Source: Chloroflexales bacterium ZM16-3 (GTDB lineage: Bacteria; Chloroflexota; Chloroflexia; Chloroflexales; Chloroflexaceae). Taken from it: a DNA stretch of 64,000 nucleotides. Below the pieces are notes generated by a model. It saw nothing but the letters and a program-made list of their open reading frames with translations, was not told where the DNA came from and did no database searches. The stretch spans positions 156,543 through 220,542 of the forward strand of contig RYFE02000006.1 of the NCBI GenBank assembly GCA_004138175.2, written 5' to 3'. Positions 1 to 8,123 of this stretch are shown here, in pieces. Position numbers and translations under genes: made by a program. Each line of letters begins with the position of its first letter. Positions within the stretch are counted from its first letter, which is position 1.

Positions 1-2116
1 CCGCCGCGATAGGCGTCGGCGTGCTGATCGCCTTGTTCAGCTCAAGGTCGGCGACGGCCAGGATGGGCGCGGTGTCGCTGACGACGTTATTGCTCTGGTC
101 GGGGTCGCTGTTGTCATTTGGCCGTCGCACCGAGGCGGTGTTAACGAGGCTACCCGCCGCCGTGGGGTTCAGAATACCCGTGACGGTGTAGGTCGCCACA
201 GCGCCGGGGTCCAGATCAACCGTGGTGTTGATCATGTTCCCGATCCCCGCAGTGTCGTTACAGACGCCTGTCCCCGTCGTGATCGCGCATGCCCATGTGG
301 TGCTCTGGATCGCGGGTGGCACGCTATCTTGCACCTGGGCACCCACAGCCGCGCTCGGGCCGGCGTTCGTCACCTGGACGGTGTAGGTCACCGGCTTTCC
401 AGGGGTCAGCTGGGCGGGGGCGTGGGTCTTGGTGATCGACAGCTCCGCCTCGGCCAGCGTAACGCCGCCGATCAGGGATACCGGATCCGAGGGGAAGTAG
501 GCCCATGTGTCGATCACGCGCCGGTCGCCAAAGGTGGTGCTCCAGGCGTGCGCGCCGCCGGTGCTGTGGACGCCAAGCAGAGCCGCGCGCTGCGCCGAGG
601 GGGTGCCGAAGCAGAGCGGGATGGGGTAGGCACCATTTGGCGGAGGCGGCGTGTCTCCGGTGGCGCAGGGCGAGTAGTCGTAGGCACTGGCACCGGTGTA
701 GGTGTAGATGTCGTTATAGTAGACGAGGTCCTTATCGATAGCAGTCATGCCGCCGCGAAAGCGAATAAGCTGGATGCCGCCAATATTATTCTCGGCGTCT
801 ACGAAGGGGAAGTGAACCTCGCCGACATTGAACTGGATCGACGCGTCGTAGGTCTGCACACCTGCGGGAACGGGCGCACCAGTGCTATCGAGGGCATCCC
901 AGTACACCGTATTCCCCCCGGCGAAGGCCCGACCGACCAGCACGCGGTCGCTTCCGTCGCCGTAGGTGCCGTTGCGGTTCACATCAATGATGATCTGGTA
1001 GTTCGTGTCGCCGACAACATCGAAGGTGAAGTTCCCTCCCAGGGGCGCGGTTCCGGCCTGCCCGGCGGTGCCCTCAACGCCGGTGAACGCGAAGTTCTGC
1101 GGTGTTGGCGGGACAACCGTTGCTGGCAGCAGCCAGGTATCGCCCGATCGCGAGCGGGCCATAGCTGGCAGGTTCGGGTCAGGCTCCTCGAAGAAGATCT
1201 TATGGGTAATATCGCCCTGCGCCATATCGTCGGGCAGCCCAGGGTTATGCACCATGTAGCCTGGCGGGAGTTGCACGTTAGGTGGGTTGCCGGTCAGCTG
1301 GAACGAGCGGTAGGTTGAGCTTCCCCGCGCATCGACAATACCCTCGGCGTTTGAGAAGAAGATGAATCCGAAGGGGTCGATCCCGTTCATGTCGATCCGG
1401 TAGCCGTACCCATCGTTCGTGACGACCCAGTACTCGGAGTCGAGTCCGAGGCTAGGGTTCGCCGCCGTTGCGTTGCCGCCCATGTTGTAGGCGAGGTACT
1501 TGGCGAAGACGCGCCCAGGGATGACGGTGTTGGCCGCGCTACGCACCGAGATGTGCCAGGCGTTGATCCAGTGGTGGGCCGTGTCTTGCGTCCACGCTGT
1601 GCCAATCGGTAGTGGCGGTGGGTTATTGCCGATGTTCGCGGCCGGGTCGGGGCTGATGAACTCAAACTCCCAGATCCCATTGCCAGCCGTGCTTGTCTGG
1701 GCCGTGCTGATCACGCAGGGGGTGAAGCCGCCCGGGCTAGGGGCCGGGCCTGCCTGCTCCTGATTGATATCGGCGATCAGCCCGCCGCCCTGGGCCACAC
1801 AGTTGCCGGTGGTGCCGTCGGGGCCGTAGAAGCGCACGTTGCCCTGGCCGATCCTCATGGCGCTCGACCCGATATCGATCTGCTCGCCGGCCTGCGCGTA
1901 GGCCCGGATGGTGGTCTGCCGAGGGATTCCGCCTGAGGTGGCCGTGCTGTGCCACTCAATGTAGGCACGGTAGCCCTGGGTGATGTTGCTGCTGCCTGAC
2001 GCCTCCGCCCGCTGCCAGGACGCGGGGACGAAGAGGCTCATTATGGCTATCATCATGAAGATGCGGACAGCGCGATTTATGCGATGCGTCTGACGACACC
2101 CTGTACTCGATACCAT
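1..2116 (-). CDS. DUF11-repeat secreted/cell-surface protein, C-terminus outside window
   Basis: An open frame runs on the minus strand from an ATG at 2114-2116 to the window edge (at least 705 codons) without a stop. AGGGGGAG sits just upstream of the ATG. Residues about 14-32 are hydrophobic and end in an Ala-rich stretch, a likely signal peptide. The middle (about 35-550) contains no domain I recognise. From about residue 550 there is a DUF11-type domain, recognisable by the sequence KPVTYTVQVTNAGPSAA and the following VNTASV block; a second repeat begins at the window edge. DUF11 repeats are beta-sandwich modules of large exported proteins. The role is probably structural or adhesive, by inference. 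The 3' end and any cell-wall or membrane anchor lie outside the window. Confidence 0.8.
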   Translation of the reverse strand, partial: MVSSTGCRQTHRINRAVRIFMMIAIMSLFVPASWQRAEASGSSNITQGYRAYIEWHSTATSGGIPRQTTIRAYAQAGEQIDIGSSAMRIGQGNVRFYGPDGTTGNCVAQGGGLIADINQEQAGPAPSPGGFTPCVISTAQTSTAGNGIWEFEFISPDPAANIGNNPPPLPIGTAWTQDTAHHWINAWHISVRSAANTVIPGRVFAKYLAYNMGGNATAANPSLGLDSEYWVVTNDGYGYRIDMNGIDPFGFIFFSNAEGIVDARGSSTYRSFQLTGNPPNVQLPPGYMVHNPGLPDDMAQGDITHKIFFEEPDPNLPAMARSRSGDTWLLPATVVPPTPQNFAFTGVEGTAGQAGTAPLGGNFTFDVVGDTNYQIIIDVNRNGTYGDGSDRVLVGRAFAGGNTVYWDALDSTGAPVPAGVQTYDASIQFNVGEVHFPFVDAENNIGGIQLIRFRGGMTAIDKDLVYYNDIYTYTGASAYDYSPCATGDTPPPPNGAYPIPLCFGTPSAQRAALLGVHSTGGAHAWSTTFGDRRVIDTWAYFPSDPVSLIGGVTLAEAELSITKTHAPAQLTPGKPVTYTVQVTNAGPSAAVGAQVQDSVPPAIQSTTWACAITTGTGVCNDTAGIGNMINTTVDLDPGAVATYTVTGILNPTAAGSLVNTASVRRPNDNSDPDQSNNVVSDTAPILAVADLELNKAISTPTPIAA

Positions 2117-2342
2117 AGCTCCCCCTAGTTGTAGGTTATAGGTTGTCTAATGCTGACGGCGTTGTCAGCCGACACAAATTAGCTGTACGGCGATGGCCGC
2201 ACAGCGATATGATGCGAAGGAACCTATCTGCTTGATTACGCGAGAGGGTGGGGCGACGTCTGTCTGCCCGATAGCTTCCCTCTGAAACGCAATGACCTGG
2301 ATAGGAACGTCACAGTATCGTACTAGATATGATTGTCATAGC

Positions 2343-2371
2343 ATTGTATGCTACTTGAGTTATTTGTACAA
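2343..2371 (-). promoter_or_regulatory. Predicted sigma70-type promoter of the DUF11 protein gene
   Basis: Minus strand: TTGTAC (2366-2371), a 17-bp spacer, then TACAAT (2343-2348). This leaves a 5' untranslated region of about 220 bases before the ATG at 2116. The rest of 2117-2417 is AT-richer than its surroundings and contains no gene I can see. Confidence 0.5.
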
Positions 2372-2417
2372 GTAGTTACAAAGAATATTTTGCGATCTTT
2401 TGCCAAATCGACAGCGA

Positions 2418-3218
2418 TTACCGCATCTGTCGGCGGCGCTGGCTGAGCAACTCATACAGCAGGACACCTGTAGCCACCGCGAGGTTGAGCGAGTCGCTGC
2501 GGCCACGCATCGGCAGCGCCACCATCTGATCGCAGACAGACTGCTGGGCTGGGCTGAGCCCCTGGCGCTCGCTGCCCATCAGCAGCACAACCGGCTGGGG
2601 GTAGATGATGTCCTGGTAGTGGTCGGCAGCCTTGTCGGAGGCACCGACGAGGAAGGCGCCGCTGGCGCGTTTCCATGCGGCGAAGGCGTCGAAGGATGCG
2701 CGGGCGATCTGCACCGCAAAGATCGCGCCCATGCTCGCCCGCATGGCGGCGGGGTCGTAGGGGTCAGTGGCGCTGTCGAGCAGGATCACCCCCGACGCGC
2801 CCACGGCGTCGGCGGTGCGCAGGATCGTCCCCAGGTTGCCGGGGTCGGCCGGCTCAACCAGGGCCACCCAGCCGGGCGGCGGGCCGAGCCGCAGGTCGTC
2901 CAGCGGCGTCCAGCGCTGGCGGGCCACGGCGGCGAGCCCCTGCGGCCCGTCTTTCTGCGAGAGCCCCGCGAAGACCTCGGCGCTTACCTCAATGATCCGG
3001 GTTCCTGCGGCGACCTGCTGGGCCACCAGCTCGTGGGCGAAGGGGCTGCCGAGCAGGTCGGGGGCCACCACCAGCGCCTCCACGCCGACGCCGAGCTGCA
3101 CGGCCTCGCCCACCAGCCGCACGCCCTCGACAAAACAAAGCCCCGCGCGCTCGCGCTCCTTGCGCTGGCGCAGCGCACGGATCTGCCGGATGGTCGGGTT
3201 TGATGAGCTTGTGATCAT
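2418..3218 (-). CDS. SpoU/TrmH-family RNA 2'-O-methyltransferase
   Basis: 266 residues, normal length for a TrmH/RlmB-like enzyme with an N-terminal substrate-binding domain (about 1-110) and a C-terminal SPOUT knot. All three SpoU motifs are present: EPADPGNLGTILRTADA (122-138), LLMGSERQGLS (212-222), and ALPMRGRSDSLNLAVA (about 234-249). The enzyme transfers methyl from S-adenosylmethionine to a ribose 2'-OH in rRNA or tRNA; the target nucleotide cannot be told from sequence. The gene lies 39 bp downstream of the GlcE-GlcD-like gene on the same strand, separated by a palindrome, so it may be co-transcribed. No strong ribosome-binding site precedes the ATG at 3218. Confidence 0.88.
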   Translation of the reverse strand: MITSSSNPTIRQIRALRQRKERERAGLCFVEGVRLVGEAVQLGVGVEALVVAPDLLGSPFAHELVAQQVAAGTRIIEVSAEVFAGLSQKDGPQGLAAVARQRWTPLDDLRLGPPPGWVALVEPADPGNLGTILRTADAVGASGVILLDSATDPYDPAAMRASMGAIFAVQIARASFDAFAAWKRASGAFLVGASDKAADHYQDIIYPQPVVLLMGSERQGLSPAQQSVCDQMVALPMRGRSDSLNLAVATGVLLYELLSQRRRQMR

Positions 3219-3234
3219 GTGAGTGTTGGTGTCG

Positions 3235-3260
3235 TAGGGGCGCGTCGCGACGCGCCCCTA
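3235..3260. repeat. TAGGGGCG palindrome containing a stop codon
   Basis: Perfect 26-bp palindrome (TAGGGGCGCGTCG and its complement) between two minus-strand genes. Its last three bases supply the TAG stop of the GlcE-GlcD-like gene. Near-identical copies are at 43696-43723 and, with a changed centre, at 10277-10308. Confidence 0.85.
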
Positions 3261-5597
3261 GATCATATCGGGAAATACTTTTCCGGGGTTCATACGGCCC
3301 TCCGGGTCGAGCCATTGCTTGATCCGGCGCTGGATGTCGATAGCGGACTCGCCGACGGCCCGGCGCATAAAGGGGCGCTTGAGCGTGCCGATGCCGTGCT
3401 CGCCAGAGAGGGTGCCGCCCAGCTCCAGGGCCACCGCGAAGATCGCCTCGGCGCAGGGCCAGAGCCGCGCGGCCTCGGTCGGGTCGCGCGGGTCGAAGAG
3501 GATGTTCGGGTGCAGGTTGCCGTCGCCGGCGTGGCCGAAGACGACGATCGGCAGGCCGTGCTCGACACTCACCTGCTTGATCCGGCGCACGCAGGCGGCG
3601 ATCTGCGGCAGGGGCACGCTGATGTCCTCGCCGAGCCGGCTGGGCCGGATGCGGGCCAGGGCCGGGGCGATTGCCCGCCGCCCGCGCCAGAGATCGGCCT
3701 CCTCGGCAGCGCTGCGGGCCACCTGGACGCGCACGGCCGCGCCGCGCCGCGCCAGATCCGCCAGGGCCAGCGAGTCGGCCTCCACCGCCTCGGGCTCGCC
3801 GTCGGCCAGCATCAGCAGCATGGCCCCGGCGTCGTGGGGCAGGCCAGCCTGAAGGTATGCCTCCACCGCGGCGATGGTCGTGTCGTCCATCAGCTCCATG
3901 GCGGCGGGCACCACCCCAGACGCCATGATCCGCTCGACGGTCGCGCAGGCGTCGTCGAGGCTCTGGAAGATCGCCATCGCGGTGCGGCGGGCGGCGGGCA
4001 GCGGCAGCAGCCGCAGGGTGGCCTCGGCGATCACGGCCAGAGTGCCCTCGGAGCCAACCAGCAGCTGGGCCATCCCGTTATCCGGCCCCTGTCCAGCCAG
4101 CCCATCGCCCCAGCGGGTCAGACCGCCATCGGCCAGCACCGCCGTCAGCCCAAGCACATAATCGGCGGTGACGCCGTACTTCACGCAGCGCGGCCCACCG
4201 GCGTTGCAGGCGATGTTCCCGCCGATGGTGGATGCGCTCAGGCTGGAGGGATCGGGCGGGTAGAAGAGGCCCACCGCCTCGGCGGCGCGCTGCACCTCGG
4301 CGGTGGTCGCCCCCGCGCCAACGTGGGCGACCATCTGCGCGCGGTCGATGATGATCTGATCCATACGATTAAGGCCGATCAGCAGGGCGCCAGGGCTGGG
4401 GGTGGCCCCGCCTGCCAGGCCAGTCCCGGCGCCCCGGCTCACGACGGGCAGCCCATGCTCGGCGGCGACCCGCATCAGGGCCACGAGCTCGGCGGCGCTG
4501 GCGGGTAGGGCAACCGCCAGAGGCGGCCCCTCCGATCTGGCGATCGAGGCGTCGAGCGCATAGGCCATCAGGTCGTCTGGCCGGGTCAGCAGGTAGCGCG
4601 GGCCGACGATGGCGCGGAGAGTATCGAATAGATGTATCGTATCGGGCGAACGCTTCGCGTTCGCCCGATACGATACATCACTCGTAACGGAGAAGTGCGC
4701 CCGCACGCCCCTCCCCAGCTCGGTAGACAGCTCGCCGCCGAGGGCGCGGGCCAGGCCCGCGATCTCCTCCATGCAGCGCTGGCCCTCGGCGGCCGGCGGG
4801 CCTGACAGGCGCAGGTAGAGCGCGCCAACCCCGGCGTCGCCCCAAATCGTGAGGGTGCGCCCATGGCGTCCGGCGCGGGCGCGGGCCGCGTCGATGAAGG
4901 CGGGCAGGGATGCGCGGGGCAGGGTTAGCTCAATGGCATGGGCGGCGGCGAGATGGGACTCGGCCAGGGACTCCCAGCGCCCCCATGCGGCATCGTCGGC
5001 GCGCTGGGCATGCGCCCCGGCGGCGCGGGCCGCCGCCACAAGCTCGGCGGCCTGGCGCTCAACCACGGCGGGCGCGCCCGCAAGCTCGGCCAGGAGCAGC
5101 CCCGTGTCGCCCGCACCCTCGGCCATAGCCAGGGCGCTCAGGGCCAGCCCGCGATGCAGTAGGCCGTCGGCGAGCCGACATGCCGCGCCCAGGTCGGCGC
5201 AGCGGATAGACAGGCATGCGCGGGCAGCGGGCAGCGGGCGAAGGCTAAAGGTCAGATCGCGGAGCGGGCCAAGGTCGATCCCCCCTCCGGCGATCGCCCG
5301 GTGCAGGCCGAGCCCAGTGGCCCGCTTTATCGTCGGCCCGCCCAGGATCGTGTCGCCCGCGTAGAGCGTGGCCGCACGCACATACCGCCCGATCAGCCCG
5401 AAGGCCAGACGCCGCCGCCCGCCCGCGTTGTGAGCCACCAAGTCGCCCAGGCGCAGCCCCGGCGTCAGCGGGCACACCGGCAGCCACAGGTCGTGCCCGG
5501 CCAGCGCCACGTTCAACTGTTCGATCATCGCCTCGGCGGGGGCCGTGGCCAGCAGCGCCCCCGGCTGCACGACAATTGTCTCGGGGTGGATGGTCAT
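3258..5597 (-). CDS. GlcE-GlcD-like fused FAD-binding oxidase/dehydrogenase
   Basis: About 779 residues. The first ~300 resemble a reduced GlcE-type FAD-binding half (for example LGGPTIKRATGLG, matching the GlcE region before its substrate domain). From about residue 330 there is a full GlcD/D-lactate dehydrogenase-type FAD_binding_4 domain (SRGAGTGLAGGATPSPGALL, SASTIGGNIACNAGGPRCVKYG) and the FAD-oxidase C-terminal domain ending in GGTLSGEHGIGTLKRPFM and MNPGKVFP. The family oxidises 2-hydroxyacids such as glycolate or D-lactate; the substrate is not known here. GlcD and GlcE are usually separate subunits, so the fusion is unusual. No GlcF iron-sulfur subunit is adjacent. An exact 49-bp palindrome lies in frame at the hinge (residues about 307-322). 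I chose the ATG at 5597: a TATAAT lies 9 bp upstream, suggesting a leaderless mRNA, and the longer frame would begin inside repeats. Confidence 0.8.
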   Translation of the reverse strand: MTIHPETIVVQPGALLATAPAEAMIEQLNVALAGHDLWLPVCPLTPGLRLGDLVAHNAGGRRRLAFGLIGRYVRAATLYAGDTILGGPTIKRATGLGLHRAIAGGGIDLGPLRDLTFSLRPLPAARACLSIRCADLGAACRLADGLLHRGLALSALAMAEGAGDTGLLLAELAGAPAVVERQAAELVAAARAAGAHAQRADDAAWGRWESLAESHLAAAHAIELTLPRASLPAFIDAARARAGRHGRTLTIWGDAGVGALYLRLSGPPAAEGQRCMEEIAGLARALGGELSTELGRGVRAHFSVTSDVSYRANAKRSPDTIHLFDTLRAIVGPRYLLTRPDDLMAYALDASIARSEGPPLAVALPASAAELVALMRVAAEHGLPVVSRGAGTGLAGGATPSPGALLIGLNRMDQIIIDRAQMVAHVGAGATTAEVQRAAEAVGLFYPPDPSSLSASTIGGNIACNAGGPRCVKYGVTADYVLGLTAVLADGGLTRWGDGLAGQGPDNGMAQLLVGSEGTLAVIAEATLRLLPLPAARRTAMAIFQSLDDACATVERIMASGVVPAAMELMDDTTIAAVEAYLQAGLPHDAGAMLLMLADGEPEAVEADSLALADLARRGAAVRVQVARSAAEEADLWRGRRAIAPALARIRPSRLGEDISVPLPQIAACVRRIKQVSVEHGLPIVVFGHAGDGNLHPNILFDPRDPTEAARLWPCAEAIFAVALELGGTLSGEHGIGTLKRPFMRRAVGESAIDIQRRIKQWLDPEGRMNPGKVFPDMI
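4631..4679. repeat. In-frame perfect palindrome (23-bp arms, TTC loop) inside a coding sequence
   Basis: Left arm 4631-4653 and right arm 4657-4679 are exact reverse complements around TTC. The element falls in the hinge between the GlcE-like and GlcD-like domains and is translated without a stop. The arms begin GATGTATCGTATCGGGCG. See also 5819-5863 and 20691-20741, which share the GCTTCGC centre but not the arms. Confidence 0.95.
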
Positions 5598-5634
5598 CGC
5601 TTCGCCATTATACTGCCCTCCGCCCATGCCGCAT

Positions 5635-5902
5635 AGCTGTTGCAACGTCACCTCCCGGTGAGGTTGCGGGGGCGGCTTCGCCGCCCCCGCAGTATTTTTT
5701 TGCAATACCGCAGAAGTAACGCTGTGAGGCGTCCTGTCATTCTGAGCGAAGCGAAGAATCCCGGCCGGGACCCTTCGCTTCGCTCAGGGTGACAGCGTTA
5801 CTTATGCTCTATTGCATTTTTTTGTTGGGTTTGGGCGGCTTCGCCGCCCAAACCCAACAAAAAGCAGGTTCTGGGGCGAAGCCCCATGACGTTGCAATAG
5901 CC
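5635..5902. repeat. Composite repeat: outer TTGCAACGTCA-ended element with nested palindromes
   Basis: Outer ends 5635-5650 and 5887-5902 are inverted copies (two mismatches in 16). Between them lie a GC-rich palindrome with a TTC loop (5665-5691), the complete 114-bp element (5702-5815) and another palindrome with a TTC loop (5819-5863, 21-bp arms). The outer ends match those of the element at 21903-22065 (GGCTGTTGCAACGTC). The 400 bp between the oxidase and rplI genes are therefore mostly repeats. Confidence 0.75.
5702..5815. repeat. 114-bp palindromic element, copy 1
   Basis: Begins GCAATACCGCAGAAGTAACG and ends with an imperfect inverted copy (CGTTACTTATGCTCTATTGC). The core contains inverted GAGCGAAGCGAAG arms around CCGGCCGG. 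It is identical over all 114 bp, in reverse orientation, to 15847-15960. It encodes no protein. Confidence 0.95.
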
Positions 5903-5923
5903 CTAGCCGCTCTGTCGCGCACA

Positions 5924-5953
5924 TTGACGGGGCGGCGCGGCCTGTGGTACTAT
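5924..5953 (+). promoter_or_regulatory. Predicted promoter of rplI-dnaB
   Basis: TTGACG (5924-5929), 18-bp spacer, TACTAT (5948-5953), placing the likely transcript start around 5960, about 37 bases before the rplI GTG. Confidence 0.6.
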
Positions 5954-5996
5954 AGCGTCCGTTGTCTTAAAGACCAAGTACCCGAGGAGTGGCGTT

Positions 5997-6524
5997 GTGA
6001 GCGCAAAAATGAAAGTCCTGCTCACCAATGATGTCGAGCATCTAGGCAAGGCGGGTGAGCTTAAAGATGTATCTGGTGGCTTTGGGCGCAACTACCTGAT
6101 CCCGAAGGGCTTCGCGGTAATGGCCACCAAGGGCCAGATCCGCCAGGCCGAGGAGCGCATGTCGGCCCAGCGTCGGCGCACCGAGGCCGGTCGCAAGGAC
6201 GCCCAGGCTCTAGCCGACCGGATCAACGGCGTGTCGCTGCACTTCTCCGTGAAGGTCGGCGAGCAGGATCGCCTGTACGGCTCGGTGACGAACGTGGACA
6301 TCGCCGAGAAGCTGAAGGCGCAGATTGGTATCGATATCGACCGGCGCAAGATCGACCTTGACGACCCGATCAAGCGCACCGGGATCTACGCGGTGAAGGT
6401 GCGCCTGCTGAGCGACCTTGAGCCGGTGCTCAACGTGATCGTCGAGGGCGAGGGCGGCGCCCCTGATGCCGCGCCCCCCGCCGATGACGCGGGTCCGTCC
6501 GATAGCGACGTGCCGCAGATCTAG
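5997..6524 (+). CDS. rplI: 50S ribosomal protein L9
   Basis: 175 residues. The N-terminal RNA-binding domain has the hallmark MKVLLTNDVEHLGKAGELK, followed by GGFGRNYLIPKGFAV; a long connecting helix (about 50-80) leads to the C-terminal domain (LYGSVTNVDIAEKL and later). L9 binds 23S rRNA in the L1-stalk region and helps keep reading frame. The protein is about 25 residues longer than usual, with an Asp/Pro/Ala-rich acidic tail after residue 155. The GTG start at 5997 is preceded by GAGGAG at correct spacing; an internal ATG four codons later lacks its own site. It precedes dnaB, a common arrangement in bacteria. Confidence 0.96.
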   Translation: MSAKMKVLLTNDVEHLGKAGELKDVSGGFGRNYLIPKGFAVMATKGQIRQAEERMSAQRRRTEAGRKDAQALADRINGVSLHFSVKVGEQDRLYGSVTNVDIAEKLKAQIGIDIDRRKIDLDDPIKRTGIYAVKVRLLSDLEPVLNVIVEGEGGAPDAAPPADDAGPSDSDVPQI

Positions 6525-6554
6525 CCTCGCCCGCGCCCTATCTGAAGACTCATC

Positions 6555-6590
6555 GACGATGTGCCGCAGCATACGCTGCGGCACATCGTC
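6555..6590. terminator. Strong hairpin between rplI and dnaB
   Basis: 16-bp perfect arms (GACGATGTGCCGCAGC, 6555-6570; complement 6575-6590) around ATAC, followed by GTTTCTCC. There is no long T-run, so it may attenuate or process rather than fully terminate. Confidence 0.55.
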
Positions 6591-6667
6591 GTTTCTCCAC
6601 AGGCTGTGGATAGGATCGGGATAAGCGGGGGACGACTGGCAGAATTAGTGGGGAAAGGCAGGGCCAG

Positions 6668-7999
6668 ATGGAACGCTCCGTCCCATTCGATCTCCAGGCC
6701 GAGCGGGCCACGCTTGGGTCGATCCTGCTCGACCGCGAGGCGATTGTCGCCGTGGCCGGCTGGCTGCCATCCGAGTACTTCTACCTTGAGAAGCACGCGA
6801 TGGTCTATGAGTCCATGCTGGCCTGCTACGCTCGCCGCGAGCCCCCCGACCTGACCACGGTGGCCACCGAGCTGCGCCGTCAGGAGCGGCTCGATCTCGT
6901 CGGCGGCCTCTCCTTCCTCGGCGATCTGCTCGGCGAGGTGCCCACCGCCGTCCACGTCGAGTACTACGCCAAGAGCGTTGAGCGCACCGCCATCCTCAGG
7001 CGGCTGATCGAGGCCGGCGGCAAGATCTCGGCCATGGGCTACGACGAGAGCGACACCCTGGAGTCCACCCTCGACAAGGCTGAGGCCCAGCTCTTCGCCG
7101 TCAGCCAGCGCCGTGGCACCCAGGACTTCGTCCACATCGGCAAGATCGTCAACGCGCTCTTCACCCAGATCGAGACGCTCCAGGAGCGCCGTGGCGAGGT
7201 GGTCGGCGTGCCCACCGGCTATACCGACCTCGACGAGCTCACCGGCGGCCTCCAGCCCAGCGACCTGATCATCCTGGCGGCCCGGCCGAGTGTCGGAAAA
7301 ACGAGTATGGCCCTCTCGATGGCCTACAACGTGGCCTACCAGGCCAACCAGACGGTCGGCGTGTTCAGCCTGGAGATGAGCCGCGACCAGCTGGTGCAGC
7401 GCATGCTCTCGATGCACACCGGGATCGACATGCAGCGCCTGCGCACCGGCAACCTGCGCGGTGACGAGCTGAACCTGGCTCTGGAGGGCATGGGCGTGCT
7501 CTCCGAGATCCCGATCTACATTGAGGACACGCCCGGCCTGAGCATCAGCGAGGTGCGCAGCAAGGCCCGCCGCCTTGAGGCCGAGGCCGGTGTCGACCTG
7601 ATCATGATCGACTACCTCCAGCTCATGTCGGGCAAGCGCAGCGACAACCGCGTCCAGGAGGTCTCGGAGATCAGCCGCGGCCTCAAGAGCCTGGCCCGCG
7701 AGCTCAACGTCCCAGTGATCGCCCTCTCCCAGCTCTCCCGCGCCGTCGAGGGCCGCCAGAGCCACGTGCCGATGCTCAGCGACCTACGCGAGAGCGGTAG
7801 CATTGAGCAAGACGCCGACATCGTCATGTTCATCTACCGCGAGGAGCTCTACGACAAGGAGACCGAAAAGAAGGGCATCGCAGAGATCCACATGGCCAAA
7901 CACCGCAACGGCCCGCTCGGCATTATCCCGCTGCGCTTCGAGGCGCGGACGACGCGATTCCAGAACCTGGAGCGCTACCGCGCGCCCGAGGGCTACTGA
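6668..7999 (+). CDS. dnaB: Replicative DNA helicase DnaB
   Basis: 443 residues, the standard length, with no intein. The N-terminal collar domain (1-105) begins with the characteristic PFDLQAERATLGSILLD. After the linker helix (about 155-175) comes the RecA-like ATPase: Walker A AARPSVGKTS (204-213), Walker B DLIMIDYLQLM (about 311-321), and the ALSQLSRAVEGR and LRESGSIEQDADIVMFIYR motifs. DnaB unwinds DNA as a hexamer at the fork. The ATG at 6668 follows a purine-rich GGGAAAGGCAGGG stretch. It lies 143 bp after rplI on the same strand, probably co-transcribed despite the hairpin between them. Confidence 0.97.
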   Translation: MERSVPFDLQAERATLGSILLDREAIVAVAGWLPSEYFYLEKHAMVYESMLACYARREPPDLTTVATELRRQERLDLVGGLSFLGDLLGEVPTAVHVEYYAKSVERTAILRRLIEAGGKISAMGYDESDTLESTLDKAEAQLFAVSQRRGTQDFVHIGKIVNALFTQIETLQERRGEVVGVPTGYTDLDELTGGLQPSDLIILAARPSVGKTSMALSMAYNVAYQANQTVGVFSLEMSRDQLVQRMLSMHTGIDMQRLRTGNLRGDELNLALEGMGVLSEIPIYIEDTPGLSISEVRSKARRLEAEAGVDLIMIDYLQLMSGKRSDNRVQEVSEISRGLKSLARELNVPVIALSQLSRAVEGRQSHVPMLSDLRESGSIEQDADIVMFIYREELYDKETEKKGIAEIHMAKHRNGPLGIIPLRFEARTTRFQNLERYRAPEGY

Positions 8000-8123
8000 C
8001 GGGGGAAGGCATCTTAGCAACGTCAGTAGCCATTTTTGTACTATTTGCAAAGGCTTTGACTTTCTGTGATATTATTACACCACGTCACAGGGTCAAAAGC
8101 AGATACTCATAGAGGAGGCGCGT

